Source: Caryophanales bacterium (GTDB lineage: Bacteria; Bacillota; Bacilli; Bacillales; Amphibacillaceae). Taken from it: DNA of 64,000 nucleotides. The stretch is taken from contig JARIBO010000050.1 of the NCBI GenBank assembly GCA_029257405.1, positions 83,630 through 147,629 of the forward strand, written 5' to 3'. A program made the translations under genes and the position numbers. How positions within the stretch are numbered: position 1 is the stretch's first letter; each line of letters begins with the position of its first letter. A model generated the notes under the pieces. That model was not told the DNA's origin, ran no database searches, and saw only the letters and a program-made list of their open reading frames with translations. Shown here one piece after another: positions 59,039 to 64,000 of the stretch.

Positions 59039-59144
59039 ACGCATTATTAAAAAAGAAGCACCTTAGATTTCGAAGTTAAATAATAACACTTGGATTAAAT
59101 AAAATATACTGTTATGTTTATAGTATTCTATTATATTTAAAGGA

Positions 59145-59495
59145 ATGATTATTATAAATAAGACAAATGCACTGATTGTGTTATTAGATAAATTATTAAT
59201 AATGTATAATGAAGAAAGAAACGTAGATTTGCAAAAGGATATAAATGCTTTTAATGAAGTAAAAGAAGATATATCTATGCATATTACTTTTGTAGAAGAA
59301 TGGGAATATGAAGCGTTAGAATTCATTAAAAATAACAAAACAGCATTATTTCCGCAACAGATTAATGCAACTAAAGATAATCTAATTAAGTTAATTTTTA
59401 ATAGCTATTATCAAGACAGTCGAACTAAACCATATATGAATTTATATAATTCATGTTTATTTATCTTAAATCAATTAGAAAAAGAGGTGAACTAG
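59145..59495 (+). CDS. yppE: YppE-like (DUF1798) protein, start uncertain
   Basis: 116-residue, largely helical cytoplasmic protein like YppE of B. subtilis, found near recU there too. Function unknown. The listed ATG 59145 directly abuts the SD (AAAGGA), too close for normal initiation; ATT 59151 or ATA 59154 are better spaced. cdd starts immediately after its stop. Confidence 0.7.
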   Translation: MIIINKTNALIVLLDKLLIMYNEERNVDLQKDINAFNEVKEDISMHITFVEEWEYEALEFIKNNKTALFPQQINATKDNLIKLIFNSYYQDSRTKPYMNLYNSCLFILNQLEKEVN

Positions 59496-59882
59496 ATGAA
59501 TAATTTTAACATGTTATATAAAGTGGCGAGTGAATCAGCAGAAAAAGCGTATGCACCTTATTCTAATTTTAAAGTAGGAGCTGCATTATTAAGTAAATCA
59601 GGTGACGTTTTTTCAGGATGTAATATCGAAAATGCTTCTTATTCACTAACATGCTGTGCTGAACGAGTAGCGATTTTTAAAGCTGTGTCAAGGGGTGTAA
59701 CTGAATTTAAAACTATTGTTATTACATCTAATACACCTGAACCCATTTCGCCTTGTGGAGCTTGCAGGCAAGTAATGAGTGAGTTTTTTGATGATTCTGT
59801 TATAATTGTTTTAACAAATAATAACCAAGTAAAAAAAGAGTTGTCTATTCAAGAACTACTACCTTATTCATTTAATTTATAA
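59496..59882 (+). CDS. cdd: Cytidine deaminase
   Basis: Zinc enzyme of pyrimidine salvage: cytidine to uridine. Zinc ligands C54 (in CCAERV, with catalytic E56), C87 and C90 (PCGACRQV). 128 residues, the small tetrameric type. AAAGAGGTGA precedes ATG 59496. Works with Pdp, whose gene ends at the left of the window. Confidence 0.94.
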   Translation: MNNFNMLYKVASESAEKAYAPYSNFKVGAALLSKSGDVFSGCNIENASYSLTCCAERVAIFKAVSRGVTEFKTIVITSNTPEPISPCGACRQVMSEFFDDSVIIVLTNNNQVKKELSIQELLPYSFNL

Positions 59883-59906
59883 AAGATTTTTATTCAATTG
59901 AAATTA

Positions 59907-59915
59907 TGCTATAAT
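59907..59915 (+). promoter_or_regulatory. Extended -10 promoter for gpsB
   Basis: TGC followed by TATAAT (59910-59915), 34 bases before gpsB, with a weak -35. Confidence 0.5.
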
Positions 59916-59948
59916 AATTAATATTAAGAATGCAATGAGGTGCAGAAA

Positions 59949-60293
59949 ATGAAAAATAATCAAATACATTTAGGTAGTAAAGACATATTAGAAAAAGATT
60001 TTAAAATGTCAGTACGTGGTTATAATCCTAAAGATGTAGATGCTTTTCTAGATATTATAATGTTAGATTATGAAGCGCTAAATAATGAAATTCAAATGTT
60101 AAAACAAGAAAACGAACGATTAAGAAGAAATGATGTTCATGAACCTGAAGTTCAGCCTCAGCCTGAAATAGAAACTGAACCTAGAACAAAAAGAATTGTT
60201 CCACCTCAACAAGTAAACTATGATGTTTTAAAACGCTTATCTAATTTAGAAAAAGCCGTTTTTGGACAAAAAATACAAGATGAAAACAATTAG
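59949..60293 (+). CDS. gpsB: Cell-division protein GpsB
   Basis: DivIVA-related protein that links division and peptidoglycan synthases. N-terminal lipid-binding domain with DILEKDFKMSVRGYNPKDVDAFLD, then a coiled coil (about residues 37-65), a Pro/Glu linker and a short trimerising C-terminal helix (LKRLSNLEKAVFG). Start ATG 59949 behind GAGGTG; 114 residues. Its place between cdd and rnpB fits Bacillales. Confidence 0.94.
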   Translation: MKNNQIHLGSKDILEKDFKMSVRGYNPKDVDAFLDIIMLDYEALNNEIQMLKQENERLRRNDVHEPEVQPQPEIETEPRTKRIVPPQQVNYDVLKRLSNLEKAVFGQKIQDENN

Positions 60294-60314
60294 ATTACTA
60301 TCAGATCAAAAACA

Positions 60315-60323
60315 TGGTATAAT
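60315..60323 (+). promoter_or_regulatory. Extended -10 promoter for rnpB
   Basis: TGG followed by perfect TATAAT (60318-60323), six bases before the RNA 5' end; no clear -35. Confidence 0.55.
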
Positions 60324-60328
60324 ATAAT

Positions 60329-60714
60329 AAGTACTTTTGTAATCGCTGCGTATTTACGTAGAGGAAAGTCCATGCTCGCACAAACTGTGATGTTTGTAGT
60401 GTTCATGCTTGGCGAAATCATAAGCTAAGGTAACCTAATAGGTTAATGGCAGGAGTTTATCTTCTAAGTCTATTAATAGATATGAGATAAAGCCTTGAAA
60501 GTGCCACAGAGACGATTAGGAATGGAAACATTCTGAAGTGGAACGGGTAAACCCCATGAGTGAGCAACCCAAACAAAGGTAGGGGCATTTCTTAGTAGGG
60601 AAACGAACCGAACAGAAGACAAGTATTACTTGTAGATAAATGATTACAACTGGCGTACGAGGTTGACTACCGTTTGCAGTACTAAAGGACAGAACATGGC
60701 TTACAAAGTACTTA
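60329..60714 (+). ncRNA. rnpB: RNase P RNA, Bacillus (class B) type
   Basis: The catalytic RNA that trims tRNA 5' ends. Conserved cores are visible: GAGGAAAGTCC (60361-60371), GAAAGTGCCACAG near 60497, GGTAAACCCC near 60547 and ACAGAACATGGCTTA near 60690. The outer P1 helix pairs AAGTACTT at the start with its complement at the end, which sets the borders. Length about 386 bases fits class B. Confidence 0.93.
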
Positions 60715-60723
60715 TTAGTCATT

Positions 60724-60770
60724 AAAAAACCTACTAACAGCAAAGTATTGCTGCTAGAAGGTTTTTTATT
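60724..60770 (+). terminator. Intrinsic terminator after rnpB
   Basis: Long hairpin (60724-60742 with 60748-60767, three unpaired positions) ending in six T. Confidence 0.85.
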
Positions 60771-60803
60771 TATTATGTAATAATTTAGAGGAGACTATAT
60801 ATT

Positions 60804-61934
60804 ATGAAAGTAAAATTAATTGCAACAACTGCAATGGGCCTTGAGTCTATCGTAGCTCAAGAAGTACGAGACTTAGGATATGATGTAGAAGTAGAAAATG
60901 GTAAAGTTATCTTTGAAGCAGATCCATCAGCAATTGCAAGAACTAATTTATGGCTTAGAGTTGCTGACCGAGTAAGATTAGTTGTTGGTGAATTTAACGC
61001 ATTTTCATTTGATGAATTATTTGAAAAAACAAAAGCACTGCCTTGGGAAAATTTTATAGATGAAGAAGGGCAGTTTCCTGTATCTGGAAAATCACATAAA
61101 TCAAAACTATTTAGTGTAAGCGATTGTCAAGCGATTGTTAAAAAGGCTATAGCAGAACGACTAAAGTTAAAACATGGTGTTGCAGGTAATATGCCTGAAA
61201 CAGGTAGTCTTTATAAAGTAGAAGTAGCTATTTTAAAAGATAAAGTCACCTTAACACTTGATACATCAGGAGCAGGATTACATAAACGTGGTTACCGTGT
61301 AGGGCAAGGTGAAGCACCACTTAAAGAAACGTTAGCGGCAGCACTCGTTAAATTAACTAATTGGCGTCCAGACGAGCCTTTTATCGATCCATTTTGTGGT
61401 TCAGGAACAATTGCAATAGAAGCAGCTTTAATTGGTCAAAATATCGCACCTGGATTTAACCGTGAATTTGACAGTGAATCTTGGGGATTTATGACACAAA
61501 AAATATGGGACGATGCTTTTAATGAAGCAGAAGAGCTTGCCGAATATGACCGCGAATTAGATATTACCGGATCAGACATTGATCACAAAATGATTGAAAT
61601 CTCAAAAGCAAATGCTTTAGAAGCAGGACTTGCTGATTTAATTGATTTTAAACAAATGCAAGTGAGTGATTTATCAATTAATAAAAATAATGGATATATT
61701 GTAGCAAACCCACCTTACGGACAAAGAATTAGTGAAGAAGACGAGGTAAGTGAACTTTATTCACAATTAGGTGAGGTTATGCAAAATCACCCATCGTGGA
61801 GTGTTTATATTTTAACGAGTTTTAAAAACTTTGAAAGAAGTTACGGAGAAAAAGCAACAAAGAAAAGAAAGTTATTTAATGGATTTATTGAAACTGATTA
61901 CTATCAATATTTTGGTAAGAAAGTAAGAGATTAA
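60804..61934 (+). CDS. ypsC: 23S rRNA guanine-N2 methyltransferase, YpsC/RlmL-type (THUMP domain)
   Basis: N-terminal THUMP RNA-binding domain (about residues 40-160) and a class I SAM methyltransferase domain with DPFCGSGTIAIEAAL and NPPYGQR. Probably modifies a guanine in 23S rRNA; it is the methylase half without the second domain of E. coli RlmKL. 376 residues. Position after rnpB matches Bacillales. Confidence 0.88.
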   Translation: MKVKLIATTAMGLESIVAQEVRDLGYDVEVENGKVIFEADPSAIARTNLWLRVADRVRLVVGEFNAFSFDELFEKTKALPWENFIDEEGQFPVSGKSHKSKLFSVSDCQAIVKKAIAERLKLKHGVAGNMPETGSLYKVEVAILKDKVTLTLDTSGAGLHKRGYRVGQGEAPLKETLAAALVKLTNWRPDEPFIDPFCGSGTIAIEAALIGQNIAPGFNREFDSESWGFMTQKIWDDAFNEAEELAEYDRELDITGSDIDHKMIEISKANALEAGLADLIDFKQMQVSDLSINKNNGYIVANPPYGQRISEEDEVSELYSQLGEVMQNHPSWSVYILTSFKNFERSYGEKATKKRKLFNGFIETDYYQYFGKKVRD

Positions 61935-61995
61935 TTAAGCTTTTTTTATTATGTCTTTATACCCTAAGAAAACATTTCATCAAATAAGATTATGA

Positions 61996-62031
61996 AAAAA
62001 TGCTCAACCATATAATTGGTTGAGCATTTTT
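61996..62031. terminator. Bidirectional terminator between ypsC and brxC
   Basis: Perfect 15-bp stem (61996-62010 with 62017-62031), 6-base loop, A/T tracts on both sides. Confidence 0.88.
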
Positions 62032-62032
62032 G

Positions 62033-62371
62033 TTAATCGATTACTGCTTTCATATGGGCTTTTGTAACTGACCAATGTGTAGCAGACCAGTACATTTGTT
62101 TGTTTTTTATATAAATAATTTGTGGGGATTCGTGTTTAACATCTAAATCCGCCTCAATCTTATTTGAAACAGGGCGTGATTCTCTCACTTTAACCATTGT
62201 GTAATCAATGTCTGGGTTAGGTTTTTCTTTTAGATAAGCATTGTATTCATCTAAAGCATTTGTACTTACAGGGCACGTTGTGCTGTGTTTAAGAATGATT
62301 TGATCTTTTTTTGATGACTGATTTAAAATATCGTCCCATTCTTCTATTGTTGTGATTTCTTTATAATCCAT
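62033..62371 (-). CDS. brxC: Monothiol bacilliredoxin (YtxJ/BrxC family)
   Basis: Thioredoxin-like protein that removes bacillithiol from S-bacillithiolated proteins. Its only cysteine, C33, lies in STTCPVS (TCPxS motif of YtxJ). Start ATG 62371 (112 residues) follows AAAGGAGAACG; the ORF extends upstream without homology. YpdA and BshA elsewhere in the window complete part of the bacillithiol system. Confidence 0.9.
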   Translation of the reverse strand: MDYKEITTIEEWDDILNQSSKKDQIILKHSTTCPVSTNALDEYNAYLKEKPNPDIDYTMVKVRESRPVSNKIEADLDVKHESPQIIYIKNKQMYWSATHWSVTKAHMKAVID

Positions 62372-62671
62372 TACATCGTTCTCCTTTAAATAATAATTGT
62401 GATTTACATACACATCTTAAATTAGTTTATGTGAAGAACTCGATTAATACAAAAAAGATGCCTCATGCCTTGTAATAAACAAGCACGTAATGAAGTTTTT
62501 TAAGCGCTTGTTTATTGTAAATTTGATAAATACTTAATTATTATACTGATTCAAAACAAATAGGCTATAAACTCTGTAAATACAATATACATAATAATTA
62601 CTTACTTTTGCTTTAGTTCACAAAAAAGACACATTTCACTCGTTTGTAATGATTAGTTCATGTTAAGTTCA
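62372..62671. other. Non-coding gap between brxC and the NEAT locus
   Basis: About 300 bases without a credible gene. It contains a perfect 11-bp inverted repeat (62474-62484 with 62506-62516) around a 21-base loop, without a T tract, and then AT-rich sequence. Confidence 0.6.
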
Positions 62672-62700
62672 TTTACATATGTTAGTAGAAAAGGTATATT
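62672..62700 (+). promoter_or_regulatory. Sigma-A-type promoter of the NEAT locus
   Basis: TTTACA (62672-62677), 17-base spacer, TATATT (62695-62700), ahead of the Fur box. Confidence 0.5.
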
Positions 62701-62722
62701 ATTAATAGTCTGTTCAAAAGAC

Positions 62723-62741
62723 TGTAATGATAATCATTTAG
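62723..62741 (+). promoter_or_regulatory. Fur box (iron repression site)
   Basis: 14 of 19 positions match the classic Fur box, with an unbroken AATGATAATCATT core. It lies just downstream of the predicted promoter and upstream of the NEAT gene's SD, where bound Fur-Fe would block transcription. Confidence 0.75.
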
Positions 62742-62755
62742 AGGAGAGATAGAGA

Positions 62756-63412
62756 ATGAAGAAAAATTTACGTTTCACATTTTTAGCAGCAATAGCACTT
62801 ATAATTTCATTAATTGCTCTACCAGCAAATAATGTGTCAGCTGCGTTTGCAGATGGTACATATGATATTAATTATGAAATTAAAGAAGCAGGCGGAGGAA
62901 GTACATCAATTGCTGATGGTTATTTTACTAAACCAGCAAAACTAACAGTTAAAGATGGTGCTCAGTCTATACAACTAACAGTAACTAGTGCTGATATGAT
63001 CAAATCACTTTCTATTGGAGGAAGTCCAGTTCAAGTAGTAAGTGATAGTGGAGATACACGCGTAGTCAAGTTTTCGGCAAGCAACTTATCGAACCCTGTT
63101 AATATGAAAATGCATATCGTCGTACCTGACTTATACGATACTGAGCACGGAGCACAAGCTGTATTTGATGTAAGCAGTGTTCCAGCTAAATCTTCAGAAA
63201 AAACTGAATCAAAAGAAGATGATAAAACGACTGAAGCACCTACACCTAGTAAAGATAACGGAACTAATAATGATTCATCAAAAGGCGAATCAAATGAAGA
63301 AGTTGTAAACCCACCAACAGGTGATAACACTCCTATAGCATTATACCTTGGATTGTTAATTGGTTCAATTTTAGTCTTCGTTTTATACAAATTTCGTTTC
63401 GCACGTAACTAA
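62756..63412 (+). CDS. isdC: IsdC-like cell-wall-anchored NEAT-domain haem-binding protein
   Basis: 218 residues: signal peptide (about 1-30), one NEAT domain (about 31-142; SIADGYFTKPAKLTV, MKMHIVVPDLYDTEHG), a Ser/Glu/Lys linker, then NPPTG (185-189), a membrane helix and a basic end. NPxTG is a sortase B-type signal like IsdC of B. anthracis. It probably passes haem through the wall. The usual YxxxY haem motif reads Y127-x3-H131. AGAGGAGAG precedes the ATG. Confidence 0.85.
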   Translation: MKKNLRFTFLAAIALIISLIALPANNVSAAFADGTYDINYEIKEAGGGSTSIADGYFTKPAKLTVKDGAQSIQLTVTSADMIKSLSIGGSPVQVVSDSGDTRVVKFSASNLSNPVNMKMHIVVPDLYDTEHGAQAVFDVSSVPAKSSEKTESKEDDKTTEAPTPSKDNGTNNDSSKGESNEEVVNPPTGDNTPIALYLGLLIGSILVFVLYKFRFARN

Positions 63413-63440
63413 AACTAAAGAAAAGGGTGTTTAATAATAA

Positions 63441-64000
63441 ATGAAAAGAATATTCGCACTTACACTAGCAATATTATTCACGATTTTTACACTGCCAGTT
63501 AATGGATGGACGGCAATGGCAGATCAGAAAACGTATAAAGATATAAAAGATGGAACGTATGATATTACTGCAAAAGCAATGAATGAATCAGAAGATAAAC
63601 CTTCAGGAGCACAAAGCTTTATTAATAAAGATGCTAAGTTATCTGTTCAGGACGGGAAAGCAAAGTTAACTATTTCTGTTCCTCATAGTGACATGGCTTC
63701 AATAGATGGTATACAAATAGAAGGTAAAGAAGCTGAAATTGAAGAAAAAGATAACATAACAAATCATACATTTACATTACCTAATATAAAGGGAATTTTA
63801 AATTCTCGAGTTCAATATTCAGTACCATCTATGGGAATAGAACATGATGTAGCTTTTAGATTCATATTAGAAGGCTTAGATGAACTACCTGTAATAGAAA
63901 AAGAATCTAATGATCAACAGTTAATTATTAAAAATCCAGATAAAATTGAAGATGTTGAATATAAATCAGAAATGGATTTGAGTAGATATTTCAACAATCC
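63441..64000 (+). CDS. Second NEAT-domain surface protein, 5' part
   Basis: Open from ATG 63441 to the window end (186 codons), with a signal peptide (about 1-27) and one NEAT-like domain (about 35-145; YDITAKAMN, VPHSDMASIDGIQIEG, VQYSVPSMGIEHDVAF). The site of the haem-coordinating Tyr seems to lack Tyr. SD AAAAGGGTG stands 12 bases upstream, a little far. It lies 28 bases after the IsdC-like gene, so it is probably in the same Fur-controlled operon. The end is missing. Confidence 0.75.
   Translation, partial: MKRIFALTLAILFTIFTLPVNGWTAMADQKTYKDIKDGTYDITAKAMNESEDKPSGAQSFINKDAKLSVQDGKAKLTISVPHSDMASIDGIQIEGKEAEIEEKDNITNHTFTLPNIKGILNSRVQYSVPSMGIEHDVAFRFILEGLDELPVIEKESNDQQLIIKNPDKIEDVEYKSEMDLSRYFNN

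Noticed and set aside
63031..63390. 119-codon minus-strand frame in the NEAT gene
   Set aside because: Complement of a secure coding gene with low-complexity linker; no homology seen.

Overview
The window is a 64 kb piece of AT-rich, low-GC Gram-positive (Firmicutes, Bacillales) core chromosome. Gene order follows the Bacillus subtilis/Staphylococcus block that runs from lysA, scpAB, rluB and resABCDE through ypbB-recQ, gudB, cmk, rpsA, der, gpsA, hup, menaquinone genes, ndk, the aro genes, qcrABC, dapB, bshA, cca, birA, panBCD, dinG, aspB, dnaD, nth, PBP, recU and gpsB to rnpB. The protein sequences look staphylococcal-like. A complete menaquinol:cytochrome c reductase (qcrABC) together with cytochrome c biogenesis genes (resABC) points to a relative of the Salinicoccus/Jeotgalicoccus/Nosocomiicoccus side of the family rather than Staphylococcus itself. 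That placement is an inference from gene content and recalled sequence similarity. No phage, IS element, CRISPR array, tRNA or rRNA gene was found; the only stable RNA gene recognised is rnpB.

Layout. 1-2.8 kb: end of pdp, then lysA, ppiB and an M50-like protease. 3-5.2 kb: chromosome segregation (scpA, scpB) and rluB. 5.2-11.3 kb: resA-resB-resC (cytochrome c maturation), a terminator, then the resD-resE (SrrAB-type) redox two-component system. 11.4-14.6 kb, minus strand: glpD-glpK with an attenuator-like leader. 14.7-19.1 kb: ypbB-recQ-CPBP protease-small membrane protein-ddl. 19.2-23.5 kb: gudB, ypdA, cmk, rpsA. 23.6-27.4 kb: der, gpsA, yphE, yphF, hup. 27.6-30.6 kb: hepS-menG-hepT (menaquinone) and ndk. 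30.8-38.8 kb: aroC-aroB-aroH-hisC-tyrA-aroA, a TPR protein and ypiB. 38.9-42.3 kb: qcrABC, ypjA and a YugP-type protease; 42.4-43.3 kb (minus): ypjC. 43.5-55.6 kb: dapB, bshA, cca, birA, panB-panC-panD, dinG, ypmB, aspB, dnaD, nth. 55.6-59.0 kb (minus): recU and a class A PBP. 59.1-62 kb: yppE, cdd, gpsB, rnpB, ypsC, and brxC on the minus strand. The last 1.3 kb opens a Fur-box-controlled haem-uptake (Isd/NEAT) locus that runs off the window.

How the genes fit together. Respiration is a strong theme: menaquinone side-chain and head-group enzymes (hepS, menG, hepT), the bc complex (qcrABC), haem attachment and thiol reduction (resABC) and the ResDE regulator. Bacillithiol redox genes are scattered through the window (bshA, ypdA, brxC). 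Cell-wall and division genes cluster at the right (PBP, recU, gpsB), with ddl at 18 kb and lysA and dapB elsewhere.

No plainly new multi-gene system is visible. The most unusual signals are: several genes whose only well-placed initiation codon seems to be AUU or AUA (recQ, ypjC, possibly ypjA and yppE); a glycerol kinase lacking the histidine normally phosphorylated by HPr; a glpD-glpK operon without glpF and with a leader hairpin; a near-perfect palindrome at the gudB promoter; and a NEAT pair in which the usual YxxxY haem motif is altered or absent.
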